This document shows positions 9,528 through 17,704 of a stretch of DNA of 64,000 bases, one piece after another. Origin of the DNA: Variovorax sp. TBS-050B (GTDB taxonomy: Bacteria; Pseudomonadota; Gammaproteobacteria; Burkholderiales; Burkholderiaceae_C); NCBI RefSeq assembly GCF_029893635.1, contig NZ_JARXYR010000002.1:682001-746000 (forward strand), in the 5' to 3' direction. How positions within the stretch are numbered: position 1 is the stretch's first letter; the number at the start of each line of letters is the position of its first letter. Made by a program: the position numbers and the translations under genes. The notes below the pieces were generated by a model. That model made no database searches and was not told where the DNA came from. It saw only the letters and a list, made by a program, of their open reading frames with translations.

Positions 9528-10847
9528 TCAGGCGGAGAGGCGGCTCTGCGCGATGTGCCGGCGCCGCATCGGGCGCAGCACGAACCATGCGAGCAGTGCC
9601 GCCGCCGCGTTGACCGCGCTGGCCGCGATGAACACCGCCTGCCAGCTGCCCGTGGCCGCGGCGAGCATGCTCGACAGCGGCACCAGCAGCGAGGCCGTGC
9701 CCTTGGCCGTGTAGAGCATGCCCGCGTTCGAGGCCGCGTACTTCGAGCCGAAGGTGTCGGCGCAGGTCGAGGGAAAGAGGCTGTAGATCTCGCCCCATGC
9801 GAAGAACACGATGCCGGTGAGCACCACGAACAGCACCGGATGGTGGCCGTAGTGGTAGAGCATGAGAATGCCCACCGCTTCCAGCGCGAAGGCAACGAAC
9901 ATCGTCTGCTCGCGGCCGATGCGGTCGGACACCCAGCCGAAGAAGGGCCGCGTGATGCCGTTGAGCACGCGGTCGATCGCGAGCGCGAAGGTCAGCGCGG
10001 GCAGCACCAGGCCCATGATGTTGACCGGCACGTCGATGATCTTGAAGTCCTGCGCGATCGGTGCGAGCTGGGCCGTGGCCATGAGCCCGCCCGCGGCCAC
10101 CATCACGAACATCGCGTACATCACCCAGAACACCGGCGAGCGCAGCACTTCCGAGGGCGCATAGTCGCGCTTCGACTGCTGCACGTTGCGGTTGGTCGAC
10201 CCGGCCGCATGCGCGGGCGGCCGCGTGAGCGCCCAGGCCAGCAGGAACACGATGAGCCCCTGTCCGATGCCGAAGTAGAGGAAGGCCGCTTCGTAGCCGC
10301 TCGTGTGGATCATCGTGGAGATCGGGATGATCGTGAGCGCGGAGCCGGCGCCGAAGCCTGCGGCCGTCATGCCCGCCGCGAGGCCGCGCCGGTCGGGGAA
10401 CCACTTCAGCGCATTGCCCACGCAGGTGCCGTACACCGCGCCCGCGCCGAGCCCGCCGATGGCCGCGGCCACGTAGAGCAGCGGCAGCGAGGACGCGAAG
10501 GAATTGAGCACCCATCCGAGCCCGCAGAGGATGCCGCCCACGAGCACCACCGGCCGCGGGCCGAAGCGGTCGACCAGATAGCCCTCGATCGGCACCAGCC
10601 AGGTTTCAGTGAGCACGAAGATCGTGAAGGCCACCTGGATCGCGGCGCGGCTCCAGCCGTGCTTCTCCGCGATCGGATTGACGAACAGCGTCCAGCCGTA
10701 CTGCAGGTTGGCGATCATCGCCATGCAGACGATGCCGATGAGCAGCTGGCCCCATCGGTAGGTCTCGGATCGGCTGGCTGCCGCGTCGTGGTGGTGGGGA
10801 TAGGCGGCCGGGCTGGAACCGGCGAGCGAGGTCGTAGGCCGAGTCAT
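9528..10847 (-). CDS. oxlT: Oxalate/formate antiporter, MFS (OxlT family)
   Basis: The 439-residue protein is a 12-helix major facilitator of the oxalate:formate antiporter subfamily. The first helix region carries RWGQLLIGIVCMAMIANLQYGW, where the conserved NLQYGWTLFVNPI opening is typical of OxlT. Later segments include GWVSDRIGREQ between helices and FFAWGEIYSLFPSTCADTFG, also OxlT-like. It would exchange oxalate for formate across the inner membrane and so feed the Frc/Oxc genes downstream in this region. A perfect TTGAC-N4-GTCAA palindrome lies 76 bases upstream of the start codon, with TTAAAA nearby as a possible -10. The gene is transcribed alone or as the end of the LysR-oxlT unit. 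Confidence 0.88.
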   Translation of the reverse strand: MTRPTTSLAGSSPAAYPHHHDAAASRSETYRWGQLLIGIVCMAMIANLQYGWTLFVNPIAEKHGWSRAAIQVAFTIFVLTETWLVPIEGYLVDRFGPRPVVLVGGILCGLGWVLNSFASSLPLLYVAAAIGGLGAGAVYGTCVGNALKWFPDRRGLAAGMTAAGFGAGSALTIIPISTMIHTSGYEAAFLYFGIGQGLIVFLLAWALTRPPAHAAGSTNRNVQQSKRDYAPSEVLRSPVFWVMYAMFVMVAAGGLMATAQLAPIAQDFKIIDVPVNIMGLVLPALTFALAIDRVLNGITRPFFGWVSDRIGREQTMFVAFALEAVGILMLYHYGHHPVLFVVLTGIVFFAWGEIYSLFPSTCADTFGSKYAASNAGMLYTAKGTASLLVPLSSMLAAATGSWQAVFIAASAVNAAAALLAWFVLRPMRRRHIAQSRLSA

Positions 10848-10916
10848 GGTCTTCCTTTGTCTTCATGTAGTGTTTTAAGGAAGAGAAGACTGTCGGACTT
10901 CGCGCGCCGAACACTC

Positions 10917-10930
10917 TTGACCGCAGTCAA
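10917..10930. promoter_or_regulatory. TTGAC-N4-GTCAA palindrome upstream of oxlT
   Basis: TTGAC and GTCAA half-sites are separated by CGCA. The site is centred about 76 bases upstream of the oxlT start (10847) and overlaps the stop codon of the LysR gene. It is an Fnr/Crp-type site matching those at 11984, 22921 and 27926. The likely binder is the Crp/Fnr protein encoded at 22983; this is inference. Confidence 0.65.
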
Positions 10931-11913
10931 TCGATGCCGGCGCGGGCATCGGTGATATCCCTAGGGCCCGTGGCCGAGGGCGCACAACGCACGCCGTCGA
11001 ACGGCACGATCTGCGCGATGAGCCCCGGACCATCGGCCAGCAGGAAGTCCTTGAAGGCCTGCGCCACCGGCGGCAGGCGCTTGGTGCGCCGGTGCACCAC
11101 GTACCAGTTGAGCATCAGCGGAAAGCCCTCGACGTCGAGCACGCGCAGGCTGCCGGCGCGCAGCTCCTGGCTCACGGTGTGGGCCGACATGAAGCTCACG
11201 CCCATGCCCGCGATCACCGCCTGCTTGATGGTCTCGGTGCTGCGGATCTCCATGGCGACGTTGATGCCGCTCAGGTCGCCGCCGAAGCCGTCCTCCATCG
11301 AATGCCAGGTGTCGGAGGCCTTCTCGCGCACCACGAAGGGCTCGCGCATGAGGCGCGCGACCGGAATGCGCGGCACATCCGCGAGCGGATGGTTCGGCGC
11401 GGCGACGATCACATAAGGATGCGGCGCGAAGGGCTGGTTGAGCGTGTCGAGGTCGGTCGGCGGGCGCACCATGATCGCGAGATCGGTGAGGTTGTCCGCG
11501 ATGCGGCTCATGAGCTCGGCGCGGTTGTGGACGGTGAAGTTCAGCGTCACGCCGCGGTGCCGGCTCGCGAACTCGACCAGCAGGCGCGGGAAGAAGTAGT
11601 CGCCCGCGCTGATCACGCCCACGTTGAGCTTGCCGCCCGAGACGCCGTTGAACTGCAGCATCGCGTTCTCGGCGGCTTCGAACTGCTGGATGATCGCGCG
11701 GCTGATCTGCAGCAGCTCAGTGCCCGCGGGCGTGAGGTAGATCTTCTTGCCGAACTGCTCGAACAGCGCGTTGCCCGCATGCTCCTCGAGCTTGCGCACC
11801 TGCGTGGACACGGCCGGCTGCGTGAGATGCAGCTCCTCCGCCGCGCGCGAGAAGCTCAGCAGCCGCGCCACCGCTTCGAAGACCTTCAACTGGCGCAGGG
11901 TGGCGTGCTTCAT
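10927..11913 (-). CDS. LysR family transcriptional regulator (CbbR-like)
   Basis: The 328-residue protein has the CbbR-type LysR N-terminus (TLRQLKVFEAVARLLSFSRAAEEL) and the helix-turn-helix segment LTQPAVSTQVRKLEEH. It also shows the AENAMLQF-GG-LNVGVISAGDYF transition into the periplasmic-binding-fold effector domain. This is the subgroup that often senses metabolic intermediates of carbon assimilation. It lies directly upstream of oxlT in the same direction, with its stop codon inside the oxlT operator. It therefore probably regulates the oxalate genes. A near-perfect TTGAC-N4-GTCA(T) site lies 77 bases upstream of its own start. The effector is unknown; an oxalate-pathway metabolite is a reasonable guess. 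Confidence 0.87.
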   Translation of the reverse strand: MKHATLRQLKVFEAVARLLSFSRAAEELHLTQPAVSTQVRKLEEHAGNALFEQFGKKIYLTPAGTELLQISRAIIQQFEAAENAMLQFNGVSGGKLNVGVISAGDYFFPRLLVEFASRHRGVTLNFTVHNRAELMSRIADNLTDLAIMVRPPTDLDTLNQPFAPHPYVIVAAPNHPLADVPRIPVARLMREPFVVREKASDTWHSMEDGFGGDLSGINVAMEIRSTETIKQAVIAGMGVSFMSAHTVSQELRAGSLRVLDVEGFPLMLNWYVVHRRTKRLPPVAQAFKDFLLADGPGLIAQIVPFDGVRCAPSATGPRDITDARAGID

Positions 11914-11983
11914 GGGATGACCGGCGGCTTCGTTCGCGGGAGGAAAGAAGCCCCGATGCTATGACCGCCGGCGCGCGCGCCGC

Positions 11984-11997
11984 ATGACGGCGGTCAA
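11984..11997. promoter_or_regulatory. Imperfect TTGAC-N4-GTCAA palindrome upstream of LysR gene
   Basis: On the plus strand it reads ATGAC-GGCG-GTCAA, one mismatch from the TTGAC-N4-GTCAA consensus. It is centred 77 bases upstream of the LysR start at 11913, almost the same distance as the oxlT copy. On the minus strand TAGCAT follows 22 bases after the site and could serve as a -10 element. Confidence 0.5.
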
Positions 11998-12007
11998 GTA
12001 TTCGCGA

Positions 12008-13432
12008 TCACGAATGATCGGGAATGCGCGCGACGTGCAGCAGGTTGGTGGTGCCCGACTGGCCGAAGGGCAGGCCCGCGACCACGACCACGTCGCTGCC
12101 CTTGGCCGCGAAGCCCTCGGCGCAGGCGGTGCGGCAGGCGCAGTCGATCATCTCGGCCACGTCGCGCACGTCGTCGACGAGCACCGCATGCACGCCCCAC
12201 ACCATCGCCATGCGGCGCGCGGTGGCGATGTCGGGCGTGAGGCTCAGGATCGGCACCGCCGGCCGCTCGCGCGCGGCGCGCAGGCTGGTGAAGCCCGAGG
12301 AGGTGTAGGTCACGGTGGCGGCCGGCGCGAGCAGCGTTGCCACCTGCCGCATGGAGGCGCAGACCGCGTCGGCGGTGGTCGACAGCGCGGCGTCGTGCGT
12401 GGCGTCGATGCCCACGCGGTACGAGGCGTCGGCCTCCACGCGCGCGATGATGCGCTCCATCATCGCCACCGCCTCGAACGGATACCGGCCCGAGGCCGAC
12501 TCGGCCGAGAGCATCACCGCGTCCACGCCGTCGTAGACCGCGGTGGCCACGTCGGACACCTCGGCGCGCGTGGGCACCGGCGCGGCGATCATCGATTCGA
12601 GCATCTGCGTGGCCACCACCACCGGCTTGCCGCCCTTGCGGCAGGCGCGCACGATGAGCCGCTGCAGCTCGGGCACGCGCTCGGGCGGCAGCTCCACGCC
12701 GAGGTCGCCGCGCGCCACCATCACGCCGTCGCACAGCGCGACGATCGCGTCGAGGTGTTCGATGGCCGCGGGCTTCTCGAGCTTGGCCATGATCCAGGCC
12801 TGCGTGCCGATCAGCGCACGCGCCTCCTCGATGTCCTCGGGCCGCTGCACGAAGGACAGCGCCACCCAGTCCACGCCCATCGCGAGGCCGCAGGCGAGGT
12901 CGTCGCGGTCCTTGGGCGTGAGCGGCGAGATCGGCAGCACCACGCTCGGCACGTTGGCGCCCTTGCGGTCGGAGATCGGGCCGCCGACCAGCACCGTGGT
13001 CTCGGCGAAGTCGGCGCCGTGGCTGTCCACGCGCAGCCGCAGCTTGCCGTCGTCGAGCAGCAGCTCCGTGCCCACCTGCAGCGCCGCGAAGATCTCGGGA
13101 TGCAAGAGCGGCGCGCGGCGTGCGCTGCCGCTGGTCGCATCCATGTCGAGCCGGAAGCGCGCACCCGCCTCGAGCTGCGCGCGGCCGCCCTCGAAGGTGC
13201 CGAGCCGGAGCTTCGGTCCCTGCAGGTCGAGCAGCACGCCGATCGGGCGGCCGAACTCCTTCTCGAGCCGGCGGATGGTCTCGAGCCGGCGCGCATGGTC
13301 GTGCTGCGTGCCGTGGCTGAAGTTGAGCCGGAACACGTCGACGCCGCGCTCGAACAGCGCGCGGATGGCCGGCTCGTCGGTGGTGGCCGGCCCCAGCGTG
13401 GCCACGATCTTGGCGCTGCGCATGCGTCGCAT
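12008..13432 (-). CDS. pyk: Pyruvate kinase
   Basis: The 474-residue enzyme converts phosphoenolpyruvate and ADP to pyruvate and ATP. It opens with RSAKIVATLGPATTDEPAI and has the substrate and cation-binding FRLNFSHG motif near residue 34. The active-site segment IMAKLEKPAAIEHLDAIV lies near residue 217, and MVARGDLGVELP near residue 240. VATQMLESMI follows near residue 273, then the C-terminal domain. A GGAG element precedes the ATG. It is the last gene of the oxalate-linked operon that starts at 17704. Pyruvate kinase is often the final gene of glyoxylate/glycerate assimilation clusters, which fits glyoxylate production from oxalyl-CoA upstream. A genome will normally carry a second, housekeeping copy elsewhere. 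Confidence 0.93.
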   Translation of the reverse strand: MRRMRSAKIVATLGPATTDEPAIRALFERGVDVFRLNFSHGTQHDHARRLETIRRLEKEFGRPIGVLLDLQGPKLRLGTFEGGRAQLEAGARFRLDMDATSGSARRAPLLHPEIFAALQVGTELLLDDGKLRLRVDSHGADFAETTVLVGGPISDRKGANVPSVVLPISPLTPKDRDDLACGLAMGVDWVALSFVQRPEDIEEARALIGTQAWIMAKLEKPAAIEHLDAIVALCDGVMVARGDLGVELPPERVPELQRLIVRACRKGGKPVVVATQMLESMIAAPVPTRAEVSDVATAVYDGVDAVMLSAESASGRYPFEAVAMMERIIARVEADASYRVGIDATHDAALSTTADAVCASMRQVATLLAPAATVTYTSSGFTSLRAARERPAVPILSLTPDIATARRMAMVWGVHAVLVDDVRDVAEMIDCACRTACAEGFAAKGSDVVVVAGLPFGQSGTTNLLHVARIPDHS

Positions 13433-13447
13433 CGTCGGTGCTCCGGT

Positions 13448-14452
13448 TCAGGACACGAGACAGACGCGGCCCTGCTGCGCTTCCATCGCGCGCGCGAGCA
13501 GCTTGACGAGGGCGTACACGCTGTCGATGTGCGGCGTGGGCGTCTCGGTGAGGCGCGCGAGCTCGACCACCGCGCCGACCAGCGCGTCGATCTCGGGGGC
13601 GCGCCCCGCCTCCACGTCCTGCAGCATCGAGGTCTTGTGCTTGCCGACCTTCTCGGCGCCCGCGATCCGCTTCTCCAGCGTCACGCGGAACTCGATGCCG
13701 AGCTTGTGCGCCACGTCCTGCGCCTCGCGCATCATCGCGGCCGCGAGTTCGCGCGACAGCGGGTACTGGCAGATGTCGACCAGCGTCGAATGCGCGAGGC
13801 TGCTGATCGGATTGAAGGTGAGGTTGCCCCAGAGCTTGAGCCAGATCTCGGCGCGGATGTTGTCGAGCACCGGCGCCTTGAAGCCCGCGGCAGTGAAGCA
13901 GGCCGCGACGCGGTTCACGCGCTCGCTGGCCGAACCGTCGAGCTCGCCGACGGGGAAGCGGTCGCCCTCGATGTGCCGGACCACGCCCGGCGCGACGAGT
14001 TCGGAGGCGGGATAGACCACGCAGCCGATGACGCGCTCCGCCGGGATCTTCGCGGCCACGATGCCGTTCGGATCGACGCTGCGCACCGGCGTGCCCGCGA
14101 GCGCGCCGCCGTGCTGGTGGAAGTACCAGAACGGGATGCCGTTCTGCATCGTCACGACCACGGTCTCGGGCCCGAAGAGCTTGGGCACCTCGTTGGCCAC
14201 GGCCTCGACCTGGTGTGCCTTCATCGCGAGGATCACGATGTCCTGCGGCCCGGCCTGGTCGTAGCGGTCGGTGGCCTTCGCGTTCAGCGCGACCTGTTCC
14301 TGCCCGTCGGCGCCGATGAGCTTGAAGCCGTTGGTGGCAATGGCGTCGAGGTTGTGGCCCCGCACGATGAACGTGACGTCCTCGCCGGCCAGCGCGAGCT
14401 TGGCGCCCACGAGTCCACCGATGGCGCCTGCGCCGATGACTGCAATCTTCAT
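13448..14452 (-). CDS. PanE/ApbA-family reductase, candidate oxalyl-CoA reductase
   Basis: The 334-residue protein is a ketopantoate reductase-type enzyme. It has an N-terminal Rossmann fold with KIAVIGAGAIGGLVGAKLA, then VTMQNGIPFWYFHQHGG near residue 110, the catalytic lysine in WLKLWGNLTFNP near residue 208, and the C-terminal helical domain with KHKTSMLQDVEAGR. The ATG at 14452 is preferred because GGGGATCG precedes it. It could be an ordinary 2-dehydropantoate 2-reductase for pantothenate synthesis. However, it lies inside an oxalate operon. In Methylobacterium extorquens AM1 a PanE-like protein (PanE2) was reported to reduce oxalyl-CoA to glyoxylate. I therefore favour an oxalate role, but sequence alone cannot prove it. 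Confidence 0.8.
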   Translation of the reverse strand: MKIAVIGAGAIGGLVGAKLALAGEDVTFIVRGHNLDAIATNGFKLIGADGQEQVALNAKATDRYDQAGPQDIVILAMKAHQVEAVANEVPKLFGPETVVVTMQNGIPFWYFHQHGGALAGTPVRSVDPNGIVAAKIPAERVIGCVVYPASELVAPGVVRHIEGDRFPVGELDGSASERVNRVAACFTAAGFKAPVLDNIRAEIWLKLWGNLTFNPISSLAHSTLVDICQYPLSRELAAAMMREAQDVAHKLGIEFRVTLEKRIAGAEKVGKHKTSMLQDVEAGRAPEIDALVGAVVELARLTETPTPHIDSVYALVKLLARAMEAQQGRVCLVS

Positions 14453-14491
14453 GTCGATCCCCAAGGTTGTTGATTCTTTGGCCGCGCGGGC

Positions 14492-15283
14492 TCAGCCGAA
14501 GCGGTTGCCGAGCCGGCCGATGCCCTCGATCTCCACCTCGACCAGGCTGCCGGGCTTCATCGAGCCGACGCCCACCGACGTGCCGCACAGGATCACGTCG
14601 CCCGGGTGCAGGGTCATGTCCTGCGAGATCAGGCTGACCAGCTGCTGCACCGCGAAGCGCATGTCGCTGATCGGATAGTTCTGGCGTTCCTCGCCGTTGA
14701 GGATGGTGCGCACCACGAGCGTGGCGGGGTCGAGCCCCGTGGCCACCACCGGGCCCATCGGGCAGAAGGTGTCGAAGCCCTTGGCGCGCACCCACTGCGC
14801 GAAGGAGGCATCGCGATTCAGGATGTCGGCCACCGTCACGTCGTTGGCGCAGGTGTAGCCGAACACATGGGCGAGCGCCTCGGACTCGGCGACCGCGGTG
14901 CAGGTCCTGCCGATGACGATGCCGAGCTCGCCCTCGAACACCACCTTGCCTTCGCACAGCGGCTTGCGGATCGGTTCGCCGTGCGCGAGGTAGCTGTTGG
15001 GCGCCTTGAGCAGATAGAGCGGCTCCGCCGGCACCGCGAGCTTGAGCTTCTCGCCGAGCGCATGGAAGTTGTTCCACAGCGCGATGACCTTGGTCGGCTC
15101 GGTGGGCGTGAGCAGCCGCACGCCCGATCGCAGGAACACGCGGCCCGTGGGCTCGGGGTGCTCGAACATGTTGCCGCGGTGCTCGTGCACCGTGTCGTCG
15201 TCGCCGAGCGTGCCGAAGCCCGTCTCGCCGCCGTGCTCGAAGCGGACCCATCGCTGGCGCTGTTGTTGTTGCTGTGGCTGCAT
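14492..15283 (-). CDS. Fumarylacetoacetate hydrolase family protein
   Basis: The 263-residue protein has the FAH catalytic fold. The metal-binding glutamates are in VVFEGELGIVIG near residue 123, and the aspartate is in YTCANDVTVADI near residue 150. The conserved FDTFCPMGP and LHPGDVILCGT-VGVG segments follow. Family members hydrolyse or decarboxylate 2-keto acids such as acylpyruvates and oxaloacetate. The N-terminus is a glutamine-rich stretch (QPQQQQQRQRW), not part of the fold. A strong AAGGAGG ribosome-binding site supports the start. Placed between the SucD-like and PanE-like genes, it may process a C2-C4 keto acid of oxalate metabolism. The substrate is not known. Confidence 0.85.
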   Translation of the reverse strand: MQPQQQQQRQRWVRFEHGGETGFGTLGDDDTVHEHRGNMFEHPEPTGRVFLRSGVRLLTPTEPTKVIALWNNFHALGEKLKLAVPAEPLYLLKAPNSYLAHGEPIRKPLCEGKVVFEGELGIVIGRTCTAVAESEALAHVFGYTCANDVTVADILNRDASFAQWVRAKGFDTFCPMGPVVATGLDPATLVVRTILNGEERQNYPISDMRFAVQQLVSLISQDMTLHPGDVILCGTSVGVGSMKPGSLVEVEIEGIGRLGNRFG

Positions 15284-15328
15284 GCCGTGCCTCCTTGGCG
15301 GTTCTGTGGGATGGGTGGGCTGCCCGGT

Positions 15329-16186
15329 TCAGTCGAAGGGCAGGTAGTCGGGCGCGACCAGCGAGGCCAGCAGCTCGCCGATCTCGGCCGGGTTCTCGGT
15401 CACGTGCAGGCCGCAGGCCTTCATGACGGCGAGCGTCTGCCGCGCGCCCTCGCCGCCGCCCGGCACCGCGCCCGCGACGAAGCCGACCACGGGCTTCTGC
15501 ATGTGCTCGCAGATCCACTGGGCGCAGCTTTCCTCGTCGCTGCCGCCGGTGTCGCCGACCATGATCACGGCGTCGGTGCGCGGGTCGTCGTTGAACATCT
15601 TCATCACGTCGATGCAGCCCAGCCCGCCGATCGCGTCGCCGCCGACGCCCACCACCGTCGATTGGCCGATGCCGAAGCGCCCGAGCTGGCTCGCGACCTC
15701 GTAGGCGAGCGTGCCGGAGCGCGAGACCACGCCGATGCGGCCGCGCTGGAACACGTGGCCGGGCATGATGCCGATCTTGATCTCGTCGGGCGTGATCAGC
15801 CCCGGGCCGTTGGGGCCGAGCAGCAGCGTGCGGCGGCCCGCCATGCGTTCCCGCGTGCGGATCATGTCGCGCACCGGAATGCCCTGGGTGATGCAGACCA
15901 CGAGCTCCAGGCCCGCGTCCACCGCCTCGTCGATCGCCGCGGCCGCGAAGGGCGGCGGCACGTAGATGACCGACACGGTCGCGCCGGTCTCGGCCCTGGC
16001 CTCGGCGACGGTGCCGAACACCGGAATGCCGTCGAAGGACTTGCCGGCCTTGCGCGGGTTGACGCCCGCGACGAAGCACTTGCGCCCGTTGCCGTAGTCG
16101 CGGCACATCGCGGTGTGGAACTGGCCGGCCTTGCCGGTGATGCCCTGCGTGATCACGCGGGTGTGCTTGTTGACGAGGATCGACAT
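15329..16186 (-). CDS. Succinyl-CoA synthetase alpha-like protein lacking the phosphohistidine loop
   Basis: The 285-residue protein aligns along its length with SucD, from the opening [20 protein letters not shown] through the CoA-binding Rossmann half to [24 protein letters not shown]. The C-terminal half departs at the catalytic positions. Where SucD has GKRMGHAGAI with the phosphorylated histidine, this protein reads [17 protein letters not shown] with no histidine, equal to an in-frame loss of about 14 residues. The glutamate of the usual IGEIGGS is aspartate (VGDTGGS), and the GPNCPG cysteine is glycine. DNA across the gap reads cleanly in frame. It pairs with the SucC-like gene 10 bases upstream, but normal phosphoryl relay is unlikely. 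Its role in oxalate metabolism is unknown. Confidence 0.85.
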   Translation of the reverse strand: MSILVNKHTRVITQGITGKAGQFHTAMCRDYGNGRKCFVAGVNPRKAGKSFDGIPVFGTVAEARAETGATVSVIYVPPPFAAAAIDEAVDAGLELVVCITQGIPVRDMIRTRERMAGRRTLLLGPNGPGLITPDEIKIGIMPGHVFQRGRIGVVSRSGTLAYEVASQLGRFGIGQSTVVGVGGDAIGGLGCIDVMKMFNDDPRTDAVIMVGDTGGSDEESCAQWICEHMQKPVVGFVAGAVPGGGEGARQTLAVMKACGLHVTENPAEIGELLASLVAPDYLPFD

Positions 16187-16196
16187 GGCAGGCTCC

Positions 16197-17360
16197 TCAG
16201 TGCGCGCCCGGCCGGGGCGTGGAGAGCGCGGACGCGACGGCGAAGCCCGCGGCCTCGTCGATCTGGTCCGCGTGGATGATCGCCAGGCCCGACTGCCCGA
16301 GCAGGGTCCGGCCCAGCGTTTCGTTGGTGCCCTTCATGCGCACCACCAGCGGCACGGAGAGCGCGGCCTCGCGCGCCGCGGCGATCAGCCCGCGCGCCGC
16401 GACGTCGCACTTCAGCAGGCCGCCGAAGACGTTGACCAGCACCGCGCGCAGCCGCGGGTGGCGCAGCACCAGCCGGAAGGCCTCGGCCACCTGCTCGGCC
16501 GTGGCGCCGCCGCCCACGTCGAGCACGTGCGCGGGCACGCCGCCATGGAGCCGGATCGCGTCGGTCGTCGCCCGGGCCAGGCCGGCGCCGTTGACGAGGC
16601 AGCCGATCTCGCCGCCGAAGGGGGTGTACGAGAAGCCGGCGCGCCATGCCTCGGCCTCGGCCGGGTCTTCCTCGTGCGGATCGCGCATCGCGGCGATCTC
16701 GGGCTGGCGGAAGAGCGCGCTCGGATCGAAGTCGAAGCTGGCGCCGAGCGCGAGGATGCGGCCGTCGCGCGTGAGCACCAGCGGATCGATCTCGGCCCGC
16801 GCGGCATCGCAGGCATCGAAGGCCTGGTAGAGGTTCTGCACCAGCGTGCGCACCTGCGGCAGCTGCCGGCCCGAGAAGCCGATGTCGCGCGCGATGCCGT
16901 CGGCCTCGGCGGCCCGCACGCCGGCCGCGGGATCGACCAGCAGCCGGTGGAGCTTCTGCGGTGCGCGCCCGGCGCCTGCGCCCGATGCGGTGAGCGCCAC
17001 GCGGCGCGCGTCGCGGTCGACCGCCATGCCGAGGTAGAACGCCTGCTCGACCTCGACGCTCTCCTCGACCAGCAGCCGCCGCACCACGCGGCCGGCGGGG
17101 CCGGTCTGCGGTGTGCGCAGCGTGGTGCCGAGCAGCTCGCCAGCATGGCGCCGCACCTCGGCCGCCGACCATGCGCGCCGCACGCCGCCGGCCTGGCCCT
17201 TGCCGCCGGCATGGATCTGCGCCTTCACCACCCAGGCCCGCCCGCCGAGCCGCGCGGCGGCCTCGACCGCCTCGTCGGGCGAGAAGCAGGCATGGCCACG
17301 CGGCACGGGCACGCCGTATTTGCGCAATACCTCCTTGCCCTGGTGCTCGTGGATGTGCAT
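16197..17360 (-). CDS. Succinyl-CoA synthetase beta-like protein with altered catalytic residues
   Basis: The 387-residue protein resembles SucC. It opens with HIHEHQGKEVLRKYGVPVPRG, has the ATP-grasp region WVVKAQIHAGGKGQAGGVR near residue 45, and the C-terminal GEIGCLVNGAGLARATTDA, LDVGGGAT and LVNVFGGLLKCD motifs of the ligase domain. Two Mg-nucleotide positions known from E. coli SucC are changed: EINPL reads EIDPL near residue 192, and the aspartate of the following LDGK is glycine (LGAS). The ATG at 17360 matches the family start; a longer frame exists but overlaps the upstream gene. It is paired with the SucD-like gene. Both partners depart from the catalytic template, so this is either a repurposed ligase or a non-ATP-using complex. 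Confidence 0.85.
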   Translation of the reverse strand: MHIHEHQGKEVLRKYGVPVPRGHACFSPDEAVEAAARLGGRAWVVKAQIHAGGKGQAGGVRRAWSAAEVRRHAGELLGTTLRTPQTGPAGRVVRRLLVEESVEVEQAFYLGMAVDRDARRVALTASGAGAGRAPQKLHRLLVDPAAGVRAAEADGIARDIGFSGRQLPQVRTLVQNLYQAFDACDAARAEIDPLVLTRDGRILALGASFDFDPSALFRQPEIAAMRDPHEEDPAEAEAWRAGFSYTPFGGEIGCLVNGAGLARATTDAIRLHGGVPAHVLDVGGGATAEQVAEAFRLVLRHPRLRAVLVNVFGGLLKCDVAARGLIAAAREAALSVPLVVRMKGTNETLGRTLLGQSGLAIIHADQIDEAAGFAVASALSTPRPGAH

Positions 17361-17374
17361 TGGCGGCTTTTTTT

Positions 17375-17704
17375 TCAGGCGCCGAGTTCGGCCCCGCGGC
17401 TTTCGGCCCAGTTGAAATAGCGGCCCCGGATGGCGCCGACTTCCAATTCGCGCTTCTGGTGCTCTTCTTTTTTCTGCTCGATCACCTCGGCCAGGAATTT
17501 GGCGTCGTAGGCGCGCAGCAGGTGCGGCTGGTGCGTATTCAGGTAATTGCAGACGCGCTCGACGCCGTCCTGGCTGTGGCGCAGGAGTTCGCAATAGATC
17601 TCGCGGTCCCAGTGCCAGCGGAATCCGAGCTCGTAGAACGCCGCGTTGTAGGCATTGCGTTCGGTTTCGCTGTTCCAGTATTGAATAGGCAATTCATCGA
17701 TCAT
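17375..17704 (-). CDS. 109-aa protein of unknown function, first gene of the SucCD-like operon
   Basis: I do not recognise this 109-residue protein. It starts IDELPIQYWNSETERNAYNA. It is rich in aromatic residues (FYELGFRWHWDREIYCEL) and ends in a charged helix (LAEVIEQKKEEHQKRELEV). No signal peptide or membrane segment is visible. The ATG at 17704 has AGGAG at good spacing, and a longer frame from 17764 lacks one. It is followed after 14 bases by the SucC-like gene, so it heads the six-gene operon down to pyruvate kinase. Base composition is less GC-rich than its neighbours. It may be an accessory subunit of the SucCD-like complex; that is a guess from position. Confidence 0.7.
   Translation of the reverse strand: MIDELPIQYWNSETERNAYNAAFYELGFRWHWDREIYCELLRHSQDGVERVCNYLNTHQPHLLRAYDAKFLAEVIEQKKEEHQKRELEVGAIRGRYFNWAESRGAELGA

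Noticed and set aside
11994..16106. Long minus-strand frame across pyk, panE-like, FAH and SucD-like genes
   Set aside because: It is in a different frame from four well-supported genes with catalytic motifs and is arginine-rich throughout.
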